This document shows, in pieces, positions 13,388 through 26,379 of a stretch of 64,000 bases of DNA (position 1 is the first letter of the stretch; each line of letters opens with the position of its first letter). The notes under the pieces were generated by a model. That model searched no databases, was not told where the DNA came from, and worked only from the letters and a program-made list of their open reading frames with translations. Source of the stretch: Spizellomyces sp. 'palustris' (lineage: Eukaryota > Chytridiomycota > Chytridiomycetes > Spizellomycetales > Spizellomycetaceae); NCBI GenBank assembly GCA_006535965.1, contig QEAR01000079.1, positions 1 through 64,000 of the forward strand, read 5' to 3'. A program made the translations under genes and the position numbers.

Positions 13388-13860
13388 TTATACCGATCTA
13401 CGTACTGGGGGCGGATTCGGAAATGTTGCTAGAGTCTGTTTTTGTGGCAGGCTGATTGGCTTCCGGCCCATCAATGTTTTTTGTTTCCATTCCTTTCCGA
13501 GCAAGATCGCTGGAAAAGAGAAGTTAATATAAATAAACTCTAACCGCTATTAAGCAAAAAGATCCATGCCTGTAGCCATCGCCAGTGTTTCCGGACATTG
13601 CTATTACATCACAAGAGGAATTAGGCTCACACCAATGGTTTCATCCGTGGGCTTCCCCAAGCCTAAAACTCACCTTTGTCTACTGCATGCGCTCGCTCAT
13701 GGCGTCCTCGCTGCTTGTCTTCCTCCTTAGATGATTCAAAGGCAGAGGCCCATTGCTTCTTGATTCCATTTTCGGTCCTGGTGCATGGTGACATACAGAA
13801 CCCCCTTGATATCGGTCGAAGCACAAGGGCGTAAAGTGGACGGTACGATTGCACTGTCAT
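13388..13860 (-). CDS. Small hypothetical protein, possible mitochondrial leader
   Basis: Not recognised. From the ATG at 13860 a 62-codon exon encodes a basic, Arg/Ser-rich N-terminus (SYRPLYALVLRPISRG) and then a charged helix (SAFESSKEEDKQRGRHERAH). It ends at a good GTGAGT donor near 13668. An acceptor with a strong branch and pyrimidine tract (TTAACTTCTCTTTTCCAG, near 13520) lies downstream; the in-phase continuation starts ILLGKEWKQKTLMGRKP and stops at 13388. An intermediate exon near 13570-13605 is also possible. The start is 204 bases from the divergent IFT20 start. The gene model, its 3' end and import to mitochondria are all inference. Confidence 0.35.
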
Positions 13861-14064
13861 TTTCCGCTTATTGTATGGTGATTTCTGGCATCTTTTGTGA
13901 TTGAGATGGAAGTGTACAGGATACTTAAGCCGGCAGCCTGCGTACTAAAGGCATGATGTCAAGATCCAGTCACCGGCCTAAGCCACGCTTACGCTCACGT
14001 AGATTGTGTAAGCATAATTGGTGCACTTGACGTGTACTGCAACTCTTGTCCATGGCGAGCCGAT

Positions 14065-14631
14065 ATGGCTTCCTCCAATCCTCCCCTCGTCATCTTTGAC
14101 GAGTTTTCTAAGCTTCGCATCCTAGATCCAGTTCAGTTTGAAACATCTGAGAAGCTGAAAGAGGAATGCAAAGATTTTACACAAAGTAAGTTGGGTAAGA
14201 TCGAGGCCCCTTTCATAGTACGCCGCTGAATTAGACTTCAAAGGAGTGGGCAATTTCAACGAAATTGTGCAAATGTTTCTCAAAATGATGGAAGATAAGG
14301 CCGAGCAGATCGAATCCGAGAAACTTAAAGTTGTATACTCGTTGACATTTTACAAGATGAATAATTGACCTAACATCATCTTCCTCCAGGCCATAGGACT
14401 TCGAAACCGGGCAGAACAACAGACGGAGAATAGAAAGGGTACACAGAAGCAGCTGCAATCCTTAATCAAGGAGCGCCAAGCTGAATTAGACAGGTGCATG
14501 TTATCTCGGCGCTAGACCCTTACACACAGGACTAAACCGACGATCGGTGCAGGCTCACAGTGCAGGTGGACTCCCTCGTCAAAGTGCAACATGAGCAGGA
14601 GGCCTTAATTGACAGCTTGAGCTCAAAATAA
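14065..14631 (+). CDS. IFT20: Intraflagellar transport protein IFT20
   Basis: IFT-B subunit that links Golgi-derived cargo to the flagellum. The ATG at 14065 gives VIFDEFSKLRILDPVQF, then SEKLKEECKDFTQ, matching IFT20 (F.E..KLRVLDPE... LKEECKDF). Later exons give NFNEIVQMFLKMMEDKA, then the hallmark AIGLRNRAEQQTENR and QKQLQSLIKERQAELDR. The final exon gives VDSLVKVQHEQEALIDSL, ending at 14631. The protein is about 130 residues and almost wholly coiled coil, as expected. Its presence implies a flagellate stage. The stop lies about 75 bases from the convergent CSN2 stop. Confidence 0.9.
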
Positions 14632-14706
14632 GACCGCTCATCTGCAAGGTCGTTACGATGCATCCACCTTTATTGAACAGACCACCCGCTGGCCTGATCC
14701 CAGAAA

Positions 14707-16922
14707 CTATCCTGCACTCATTTTGTGGATACAAGATTTATATAGCGCACCAATGTTGGTTGACCATTTATCCAGAGCACTATAATGCAGCGTGTCTGTC
14801 GATCTGCGAGGAAAGAGGTTCTATGGTTAGCATGTATCCCCGGATGCTGGCATTCCATATCCATATCACATACTGTGAATGTAACTCTAAGCGTTGATTG
14901 ACTTGATCTATCCGTCCATCAACTTTGTTATCCAATATTAGGCCTACGAGAAGATCCTCCACTTCAGTCGTTGATATATTCAATTGCTACCAGAAAGGAA
15001 CCTGAATATACAACTCTCAGATTAACGTTGCCAATGGATCGTCTCACCTTAGACACGAAAGGTATCTCGATTCGGGTGTACGGTTTGATCAGCTTGATAA
15101 GGACTTGTGTTCGGATGTTCTTGAGGACGTCGTCGATGTAAGTTCGGATGAAGGGATCACCCAATATAGTTGCTTTATTAGTGCGAAGGATTTTTTCGAC
15201 TTCCCAGAGCTCTTTTCTTTGGTACGCATTGACCATATCAGTCATGGCCACGATCTGAGGATCGTTCTTATAACTATGGAGGGAAGTATGCAAATTTGCA
15301 AATTCATCCATGAATACCGGTAAAGGCCAACACTACATGAATGTGGATACATACGGCTTGGTCTCCTGAGAGTCAAATGGGTTTATCTGTGATTCCATCA
15401 ACATATTCGCAAGCACAAGATATCTGAAGGGTAAAATGAAGATGTTAATCCTTGCATGTGGAAACGACTATACATCTGTAACTGACTTGAGGCACTGAAT
15501 TCGTTGGGGGTCGCCAGCTTCATCATAGTTTTTGAATGCTTCGAAAAAATCTATTTGAGCTTTCTCCCACTCCTCTGCAATGGACCGGCATGTCTTGATT
15601 AATTCCAGTCACATCGCCTTGCTCCATAACTAGTTTGAAAATACTTGCTTTCACCCATATGCATTTTGCCACCGCACTCGCGAATTACACCTGTGTGAAA
15701 ACAAACGGTGTAAGTTGCATACAACCATCAGACGGCAGAGTGAGACTGCCGATTACATACCCATAATACGCGGATGAGGGATCGCTGATTTGACGTGCAG
15801 ACATTGTTGGTACAGGGCCTATCCTTAGTAATTTGGCAATGAGATAGTGCATTGATGTCAGACAGCTGGGAGGATGAACAACCTTCAACTTCTTGTTGTT
15901 CTTGGTCTCAGTATACATCTGAATCTCCAATGCGAAAATTTCCAGGAGAAGCGTCCCCTTTTTTTGATCGTCAGTTCCATCATCGTTTTGACAGGATTGG
16001 TGCAGCTGGCGAAGGATCTATCACACAAGTAATGAAGGTGCGATCTTTCAGCAGGTGAAGAAGGCAACTGACCCTACCTTGTTCAATCTCGCATACTCAT
16101 GTCGGTCAAGCCATAGTTTAGCAAGTTTCAGATTCGTCTTTGTCCATAGCCGCTACAATAATCCATTAGGCCACGATGCTGCAGTTGCCGATTGGCAGTG
16201 GTCGTAGACTTGTACCTCATTCTTCGCCTCTTCCAATGCCCGAAGGGTTACCGAATAGAAGTCCTCTAGAAATTTCATATCCGGTGATGACGAAACAAAG
16301 TCCAAAATATTGTTTATGCTCTTCTCGCTGTAGTTGCGTGTCACGGCACTCTTGACATATGTAATGAGCTCTTCGTAGTATCTCAGAGTCTGCGTGATCA
16401 GCAGTAAGTAGACAAGATAAATTGTGCACTGCAGCCTTGTCTTCGTACCGCTTGATAATCGTTTTGACCAAACGACAATTTAACCATCTGCTTCAGGGCT
16501 TTGAAGCCCCTGTCGGCACGAGACCAATTATTAGAATGTAAACTTTACGTCGACAAATCTCTTGAGCAAAACTCACCAGTCACCCTTTTCCTCTTCCGCA
16601 TCCACCACTTTCTGGAACTCTTTAATGGCAGTTTCTGGGTCATCCTCCTTGTGTCCTGCAAAGGCGTGATTTAAAAGGGCGACCGTGAGTTCGTACGCAA
16701 AATAATTTTAACATCTACCGTCCGATTAATGATATACCTTTTGCATTGTAATACTTGTTTTCCAGGTCCACATCAGGCTCCTCTTCGTCTTCATCTTCAT
16801 AGTCGAAATCGAACTCTTCCTCGTCGTCTTCATGCTGAACTTGGCGTTAAAAAAGAATATTTTTTATAGGTCCTGGAGAGCACAGTGCCAACCATAAAAT
16901 CGTCATCGTCCATGTCAGACAT
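14707..16922 (-). CDS. CSN2: COP9 signalosome subunit 2 (PCI protein)
   Basis: Scaffold of the CSN deneddylase, which removes NEDD8 from cullins. The ATG at 16922 begins [10 protein letters not shown]; after an intron comes an acidic stretch ([20 protein letters not shown]) and [11 protein letters not shown]. Further exons carry [20 protein letters not shown] and [15 protein letters not shown]. The PCI region gives [60 protein letters not shown] and [17 protein letters not shown]. The last exon gives [14 protein letters not shown] and stops at 14707. About ten short introns. Order and sequence match CSN2 throughout. Confidence 0.96.
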
Positions 16923-18308
16923 CTTGAGCACTTAATTACAGCTGAAACACGATATCCCAGCCAGATCTACAGCAATTGCCGACGAGTGTCCCTTGTGGGT
17001 GGAATCAAGCATTAACGTTGATGACTCAACACGAAGATCCACGTGTTCGACCAACCTGAAGTCTTCGCTAGGGTTAGGGTTACGTCGACCTGTATCATGA
17101 CAATAAACATCCTTACCGCACAAATCAGCATTGAAATGTATGAATTTATTCTGCACCGCCTTTGGGCCAGACTGCCAACCTATTATCTGAAGCATCGTAA
17201 ACGTTTACATGCATGGTAGATACTTTCGATTCAAAATACCTTTCAGTTCTCCTTCCAGTTGTCGATGGGGTGAAATATCACTAATCAATGGCAAGGCTCT
17301 AACCAACGTCTAAGATGCATAATAATAACTAATAAAGAGAAAAGCGCATTCTCACAATGTATCGGTTGTTATCACAATATCAAGGTGCACGTCCGCGATT
17401 ATGCAACATTTCTGCGCCAGCTCATCAACAATTACATTAGGATTGAAATATCCTCAAGCAATAGCAATAGACCTATTCCTTTCATCTGGCTTCAAACACA
17501 ATGCACCTTCCTTCCATTTGTAAAATCAAGCTGTTTCTGGCCGGTATGGTAGTCGTCACCCCGCATGTCCTTTTCCATGCTCTTTCAAAGAATAGCCCAT
17601 GAGATAGGAAGATATTGTTAAATAGGGGACGATCGGCCTTCCAAAGTTCCGCCATAAGAGTCCCCACAGTATGCCTAGGCTGAAAGCCTCAAATTTTACG
17701 ACAGCGTGGCGAATGGGTAGCCTGAGGGACCCATTTTGGATCGCGTGGTATATAACAGTATATTCGCATCTGTGCACAATATCGCATGCAAAGGGCTCTC
17801 AGCAGACGAAAAGCATAACCGTGCCGTAGGGCGTGAAGGAACAGCAGAACATCACATTTGCAGGGGCCATTCCAACGACATAAAACCATGGCGGAAATTT
17901 CGAGACCATGATATTATCTATGCGAACATGAGCAACAGTCTTAGATTTCTGGAACAACTGGGACCTCAATAACCTGCCGATATGGCTGCCCGTGGCTGGA
18001 TGTTGATGACTCAGCAAAAGGATGGATCCCGTGATATTTTGAGAGTGCAGTAATCTACATGGTAATCTACCTCTTGTCGATTTGCTTGCTTGCGCCTATG
18101 TTAGTAGCGTCGTATATATTTTATTATGCACCACTTCTGGGCCAGGACATCAACGCTTCATCCAATTCGAAGACGAGAACTCCGCAAGGAAAGAGGACGC
18201 GAGTAGAGGCGTAGAATACAAAGAGATCTGACGGAGTGCGGTTATGAGGGTGGGTGTTGAGGACCGCGGACCTCCAAATACCTCCCTAGATAGTTAACAC
18301 TCGTGCAG
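16923..18308. other. CSN2 upstream region and unassigned stretch
   Basis: This 1.4 kb holds the CSN2 promoter with a TAGGGTTAGGGTTA motif at 17069-17082, about 150 bases upstream of the CSN2 start. On the minus strand, 17556-17777 is open and encodes a hydrophobic segment (FSLGILWGLLWRNFGRPIV), possibly the last exon of a small membrane protein, but I could not join it in frame to an upstream exon. Near 18150-18215 on the plus strand a short frame (SSNSKTRTPQGKRTR before a GT) could be the first exon of the following CUE-Smr gene. Confidence 0.45.
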
Positions 18309-20078
18309 ACAGCCAAAGGGAATAGGGGACAATATAGCGCTGTGAGCAATCCGCGAAAAGTCAAGCTATCGAAGTCAAAACAGACATCCTCTGCTGAGGG
18401 CTCGGCAAGCCAGCTAGCGAACGATGTATACGCACAAGAACCTACCGTGGTCCATGGTCATCAACCAGTGGATCTTACTTCCGTAGACGGAAGTTTGTTA
18501 CGAGGAAAATTGGGAAATTCAGCGACCACAGTCACAACATATAGCCCAGCTTCAATACAGTTCTTGGCTGAGATATTTCCGGGGACCTCTGAAGAGAATC
18601 TTGAGGAAACATTGCTAATTTGCGAAGGCAACGTTGAAAAGGCAGTGGACTCCTTGTTGTCCGATGCGAATGACTGTTTAGATGATGTGTCTTCTACCTG
18701 TTCCAGCTCCGAGCATTCATCTAATGGGGAGGTGTCGAGATTTGATGATGCTGCGTCCTCGGGTTCTCTTTCTTCGTCTACGAGCAAGGGAAGGGCGTCA
18801 TCGTCTGAGAGCCACTGTCTTGGACCCAAAGATGATGCCAGCATAAATGGGCCAGAATTTGCGACTCTGTCTGCCATGTTTCCGGACCATGATCGAAGAA
18901 CTATTTTCTCAGCTCTGACTACGCATCAGTTTGATATGGATCGCGCTGCAGACACGTTGCTGCGATTGACACTTGATGAAATCCCAGATAATAGAGTTTG
19001 CAAAGAGGATGAGGCACTTTCTGCGTTGATGGAGGCTTTTCCTGAACAACCTTTAGATATTCTGCGTATCATTCTCCGACGGTGTGGCGGACTTGACGCT
19101 ACTGTACAGGAATTGACTAAAGATATCAAGACCGCATGGGGGAGGAAGTGTGATGGGCGCTGTAGTGCGGGGGGATATCCTTGTGTTTACCATCGATCTG
19201 AGAAAGCCCTTGACATGGAGATGCCAGCAGATAGGAGGCTCCGAAGAGAAGGCTCTGCTTCCATATCATCTCGTTCAGGTCCCATTTTCACCTTGAGCGC
19301 ACGAGGCTCATCGTTACCAGTTTCGTCTCGGATCCAAAATGTCGGGAATGATGTACTGTTTTTTACGATCTTTATCCTGCATTATAGGCCTATGGTTGAC
19401 TCCCAATGGCTTTATTTTTAGGTGGAACAAACGTGTGGCACCAGTTCCGCACATGCAAATCCAAGTGAGATCAATTATCTGGACCCTAGAGAATGTCGGC
19501 AAGTTGCTCAGGACTATCGTGAGAAGCGCGATGAAGCGTTCCGCAGAGCAGCGAAAGCTTTCCGGAAGGGAGACCTTACTGGCAAGGGTTCGGCTGGGTA
19601 CTTTAGTCAAGAGGTGCGCTTACGCTTGTCGATGCGCCTAATTGGTTAGGTTGGAAAAGGCTCATTGCATTGTAGGGTCGCGACTCGACAGAGCAAATGA
19701 CGAAGTGGAACAGCCGTGCAGCGCAAGCGACCATCCAACGCAATAAGTACGAATTATATCTGTCGGACGATTTCTCTCCTTTTGCAATTGCTAACTGTAT
19801 ACACAAGAGCACGCTTCCAAGGCGATCCTTTTGTCATAGATCTACACGGCTTGACCGTCAATGAGGCAGTGAAGTACGTAGACGAAGCAGTTAATGAGTG
19901 GTATTCCGGAAATGGCGCGCGCTCGAAACCTCAGAAACCGCTGCAAATTATAACGGGCTCTGGACAACATTCGTCGCATGGGATTCGAAAGCTGTATCCC
20001 GTGATATATAAAGGCTTATCAGCAAAAGGTTGGACCGTGTGTCCTGGAGGAAGTGGTTGGTTTTTTGTTAAGCCGTAA
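18309..20078 (+). CDS. CUE-DUF1771-Smr protein (N4BP2-like), 5' end open
   Basis: A protein with ubiquitin-binding CUE-like motifs and a C-terminal Smr nuclease-type domain. The large exon starts after an acceptor (CTCGTGCAG, to 18308) and has no in-frame ATG near its beginning, so a first exon lies upstream. It carries SIQFLAEIFPGTSEENLEET (CUE 1), EFATLSAMFPDHDRRTIF (CUE 2) and a third similar unit, LSALMEAFPEQPLDILR. A Ser-rich linker follows the first. Downstream exons give the DUF1771 helix (RQVAQDYREKRDEAFRRAAK) and Smr motifs IDLHGLTVNEAV and ITGSGQHSSHGIRKLYP. It ends GWFFVKP at 20078. Family members act in mRNA surveillance (yeast Cue2) or bind ubiquitin; the precise role here is inferred. 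Confidence 0.85.
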
Positions 20079-20138
20079 AGTAAGTCCTGGAGGAAGTGGT
20101 GGCTTTTTGTTAAGCCGTAATTGTAAGTCCTGGAGGGA
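20041..20138 (+). repeat. 43-bp tandem duplication over the CUE-Smr stop codon
   Basis: Two near-identical 43-base units, 20041-20083 and 20084-20126, begin GTCCTGGAGGAAGTGG and contain GTTAAGCCGTAA. A partial third (GTCCTGGAGGGA) follows at 20127-20138. Unit 1 contains the last codons and stop of the CUE-Smr gene; the others lie in its 3' region. The direct repeat is seen in the sequence. Confidence 0.9.
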
Positions 20139-20196
20139 CGCTTTTATAGAAATGCATGACCAATTGTATAGAGGTTTGAAATTTGTCTGTATTTAC

Positions 20197-21480
<1,284 letters not shown>

Positions 21481-22106
21481 ATTATCTATCCTTTGTGTGT
21501 CTTAAGTACTCTCCTCTGCCGATACGTAAACGATGCCTTATCAGCTTCCCAATAGACGAGCGCAAGATGAATTAGCCAGGTAACAGAACGCGAACGTTTG
21601 GGACTTTGGTTGGAAGTCAGAAACATGACTGTGCACGTACCGGTGGCCATGGAGACACTTACGCGTCATCTAAGCAGCTAAAATGGCTGCAGCGATGCAA
21701 TGAGCGTGCATTGAGTTGCATCACGCAACACGTTAGCCCTAAGAAGTTGAGGCAGGAAATTCGCTCTATAATCCTATAGATATAGAATCGAGCTGCGGAA
21801 GTAAGGATATAGCAGAAACTTGATTGAAGAGAGTTTCTGGAACGTCTAGATTTTTCAACGTTCTGCTCATCAACAAAACGATGCTTTGAAGAATTCTAAA
21901 TTCTCAATGATGAACTTCAAAGTCAACCAGCAGGATATCAACCAGATCCGCTGCGAGTTCATCAAGCCATTTTCCAAAGGGAGTTTTTAAATATACAAGA
22001 ATTCATACGTTGGGAACGCGCAGAGGTTCACCAATGACTCATTCAGCAGCCGCCTCACCTCCATCCCAGCGGGTGCCAATCTGATCTTCGCCTCAAGCGC
22101 GGAACG
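21481..22106. other. Divergent promoter region, RPN11 / VPS11
   Basis: About 626 bases between divergent starts. It contains the 5' regions of both genes. No RNA gene, repeat or motif could be called with confidence. Confidence 0.45.
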
Positions 22107-25100
22107 ATGACCGTGGTCCAATGGCGCCAGTTCACTTTTTTCGAGCGCGACCAGGTGGTGGATAAGGAAGACAGCAGCCAGTCGCCACAATGGCTACAAG
22201 TATGATATGGGTGTTTGGCAGCATTTTCCTGTTTATAACACAATAATGCCATTCGAAGGACTTGGAGATCACGGCAAGCACGAACGGAAGGGGCCATCTG
22301 TTCTTTGGAGATATCCTTTATGAGATTGCCTATCGTAGCTCTTTTCTCCCACTAATGACCCCATTATCCTTGACTCATTCATTTCCTTCGAATACACGCG
22401 ACTGGGGCTATCATCATCCTCAACCATGCGCTTTCGGTTGTCTTCTCTTTTCAAGCGCATGATCGACGTGTTACACACTTGAAGCACATGAAGTACAGAA
22501 ATCAGCTCGTCTCCATCGGGGTGAATTAGGGCCTTTTGTAGCACGATGATGATTTCCGACGGTCCTAACGGTTGTGATGTATTTGCAGGAGGATGAGAGC
22601 GGTATACCACTTGTGAAGGTGTGGAATTTGGACAAACCGGACAAAGCTGCCAAAACGCCAATTCTTCAGCGTAGCAGTAAAATCCAATATGGTCACAAGG
22701 TCTTTCCGGTGGGTGCCCATATATTGGCAGGTTACAAGAGATTACAGCCGTTCATGATCGAGTATGTTTAAAGGTCACAGCGCTAGCTGTACTGGAGAAC
22801 ATGACCCAAGTAGCCATTGGCTTAGAGAATGGTGTAGTAGTACTGATACGAGGTGATATTTCAAGAGATCGGTTTACGAAGTCGAAAATAATACATGAAG
22901 GAAGCGAAATGATTACAGGTGCGACTTGCGCGACCTTGACTACGTGATAGAAGATCTCTGAATAAGGCAAGGCGTTGCCAATCGTCGGCAGGTCTGGGTT
23001 TCTGTGAAGACGGCAAAAGCACTCGTTTGTACATTGTTACCCTTGCGCGAATCTTAACGTGCGACACTTCGAACAAAGACCTAAAGGTACTCTACTCGTG
23101 GCTTAAACTTACAGACAGAGACATTAAAGCTTTTTACTCGTTAGGAAGCACTAGACGACCAAGGAGGCGAAATAGGAGCCGTTACTCTTACAGCGCAGGA
23201 GACCAACCAAGAGATTGTTATTGGGCGACAAGAGGTTGGCTGGAATGATATAATCCGGCGTCAGCAGAATACTCACTTTCATCAAAGGCAGTATATTTTT
23301 ACGGGCTTTATGGGCGGGGGCCATGTTTTGTGATCGACGGTATGGCTGAACCCTAAGTACCAACCCGATGATAAGAAGAGACGAGACTTACTTAGGTCAA
23401 ATTTTAGGGGAAAAAACGTCGCTGAGTTGGTTTCGAAACTACTTGGTGGTCGTGACACGCGAATCCCGGAATGCTACGGCGCCAACGTCAGCTTTAGCGG
23501 ACTACATAGGAAGAACCGGAAACGACGCCGACACAATTATACATGCATCTCCGTCTGAGACAACACCGGGGACGGTGCTGACCTTGTATGACCTTAAGAA
23601 CAAATTTGTGGCCTTCACCGGAACCTTCGGCGGGAGCGGATATCGTGGACAACCGATTAGAGCTGTTCTCGGTGAATGGGGAGAGCTTTTTATAGTGACG
23701 GAAGACCGAAAGGTAGGAATTCCGTGCCATTTGGTTCATCACGCCGATCCCATGAGCTGAACTTGTATGCAGATGTATCGCCTGCAGGAAAAAGACATGG
23801 ACACCAAGCTGGACATCTTATTCAAGAAGAATATGTACACTCTTGCAATCAACTTGGTTATGTCAACTCAGAGTTTGACCTCTGCTGATGCCACTGACGA
23901 GGATCCAGCATCCGTAACGAATCCCACAGCGAGCTCGGAATATGATTTTGGAACGGTTGTAGAGATATACAAGCGCTATGGAGATTGGTTGTACTCCAAA
24001 GGGGATTACGATGCCGCAATCCAGCAATATCTTCACACCATCGGCCAGCTAGAACCTTCTTATGTCATTAGAAAATTTCTGGATGCTCAACGGATTCACA
24101 ATTTGACATCGTACTTGCAAGCATTGCATGAGCAAAATCTTGCCAATGCCGACCACACCACCCTGCTACTGAACTGCTACACAAAGTTGAAGGATATCCA
24201 GCGTCTGGATGAGTTTGTCAAAACCGATCGAGAGCTAAAGTTCGATGTGGAAACAGCCATTCGTGTGTGCCGGCAGGGTGGATACCACGAGCACGCCTTG
24301 TGGTTGGCCAAGAAGTTTGGCGAGCACGAATGGTATATGCGAATCCAGTTGGAGGATCTGAAGCAATATTCTGAAACTGTTGAATACCTATCGGAACTGG
24401 AGCCACGGGAGGCGGTGCGCAGTTTGAGTCGATACGGATACATCCTGGTTACTGAAAAGCCTTCAGAAATGACCGAGGTCCTACTGAAGTTGTGTACTGA
24501 ACCGCTGGCTTCCGGAGCTGAGGAGCGAAGGACGGCAGCTTTACCAGAAGACGTAATTCATCTTTATGTCAACAGGGCCGAATGGTGTGTCCGCTTCCTG
24601 GAGCGAATATTAGAAAAGCGATGGGGTGTGATCATCGGGGGGAAAGGGAAAGGACCGGCCGCTGACACGCCAGATAAAGTCCCACTGAATTCTTCACAAG
24701 AAGCAATGGACAAAGATGCTGAGAGCAAGCGAATTGTCTGCAATACACTGTTAGAGCTGTACCTAGGAGCGGGGCAGCAGTCAACGTTGACGGTAACTGA
24801 CGAGGTTGGTAAAAGTTACATTGAAGAATCTGCGGGATTAGTCGCAGTGGCATTCTCGTCGAAGCCTGCTTACAAGTCGTGCACACTCCAGAATTCTGCC
24901 AATGAACAAGCGCAGATGGATATTGTGGGCGAGACGACAAGATTGCGCTGGCGAAATGATGCATTTGATCTGCTGCGCAACCCAAGTGTAAGCGCAACCC
25001 CTCGAAGCGTGATTATGTTGTATCCAAGACAGCCAATCTGACCCACACGTTGTAGGCAACCTACGATCTAGATCATGCATTAGTTCTTTGCAAGATGCAT

Positions 25101-26262
25101 TCCTTTGGGGAGGGAATACTCTACCTTTATGAGCGACTGGCACTGTGAGTTCCAGCTCAAAAATGGTACCGATTCTGTGGACTATTCCAGGCTCACCTCA
25201 ATGCATAGCCATAAAGACATCTTGCAACAGCATATGGATGCTGAGGATTATTCGAGTATAATTGCAACTTGCAAGACCTACGGGTGAGTTTAGGGGGCTT
25301 CGTCTTTCCGTGCTTTATTATTATGTTTAAAAACCAGGATCTTTGTAGGGATCAAGATCATAGTTTGTGGACGCATGCCTTAGCCTATTTTGCCGAGAAG
25401 GGGACTGGTCTTGGAGGGCCGAATCCACAGGAAGAGCTGTTGGAAGTTTTGGACAACATTGATCGACGCAATCTCCTTCCTCCATTGCAAGTAATTCAGG
25501 TGTTGGCACGGAATTCTGCCGTGACAATCGAGATGGTGCGGGACTACATCGTGAGAAGAGTGGAAGCGGAAAAAAAGGCCATTGTTGAGGTTTGTACTGC
25601 ACACCTCACTTGCAACCAATTTCGACCCACCTGTTCTTAATATGAACGACAGTCACAGAAATTGATCGCCAGCTACCGAGAGGAAACCGAACGTATGCGC
25701 GGGCAAATTGAGGAGTTGAAGACAAGGTGGCTACTAGCAAAATGAGAACTGTGAGCCGACTTCATCGGCTAATACAATCGTATATTTGCAAAGCCCGATT
25801 GTTTTCCAGGTGACCAAGTGCGAGCTCTGCCGACATCCACTTGAACTGCCGACGGTTCATTTCCTGTGCAAACATTCATATCACCAAAGGTTGGTGTATG
25901 GGTGTGAACGGTCCATCCATTTATGTGAATTGAACATGCCGGTGCTCCACTACAGATGTCTTGGAGATGCGGATCAAGAGTGCCCGCGATGCGCACCAGA
26001 GCATCGGATGATTCAAGATCTGGTGCGCAGCCAGGAAGCGAATGCGGGACGGCATGAGATATTTATGCATAAGGTGATATTTATTACTGCTACCGTGAAT
26101 GGACTAGCACATCTAAACTTCATCCTTGCCAAAGCTTGAAACATCGGACGACCGATTTGCTGTTATTGCGGAATGGTTCAGCAAAAATGCATTCGCCACG
26201 GCTCGATTAACAGACTAAATTCAACTAGTCAAAATGCCAGGCGCGGTCCAGTTCCACGGTAG
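22107..26262 (+). CDS. VPS11: Vps11, HOPS/CORVET core subunit
   Basis: Tethering-complex subunit for endosome/vacuole fusion. The ATG at 22107 gives VVQWRQFTFFERDQVVDKE. Many short exons build the N-terminal beta-propeller (VKVWNLDKPDKAAKTPI, QVAIGLENGVVVLIRGDI, LVVVTRESRNA, LTLYDLKNKFVAFTGTFGG, GEWGELFIVTEDRK). The large exon 23767-25041 holds the alpha-solenoid/clathrin repeat: LQEKDMDTKLDILFKKN, LEPSYVIRKFLDAQRIHNLT, NADHTTLLLNCYTKLKD. Next come SLWTHALAYFAEK, LLPPLQVIQVLARNSAVT and the coiled coil ASYREETERMRGQIEELK. A C-terminal RING-H2 follows: CELCRHPLELPTVHFLCKHS and ECPRCAPEH. It stops at 26260-26262. Exon ends in the propeller are approximate. Confidence 0.93.
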
Positions 26263-26379
26263 GTTGCCATTGTACCGTAAACGACGATTGCCGCTTGCTT
26301 GTTGACCACGAGCTCCTTCAACTTGCAGAACCAAGCAATGGCCAAGACTCCTCCATTATGCGAGCATTTGATCGAAGAT

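Noticed and set aside
13146-13532. 128-codon plus-strand frame
   Set aside because: No recognisable content, and it overlaps the exon and strong acceptor of the antisense small gene.
17556-17909. Small membrane protein built from an ATG at 17909 and a hydrophobic exon at 17556-17770
   Set aside because: The best donor and acceptor are out of phase for the hydrophobic frame, so no coherent gene model could be made.
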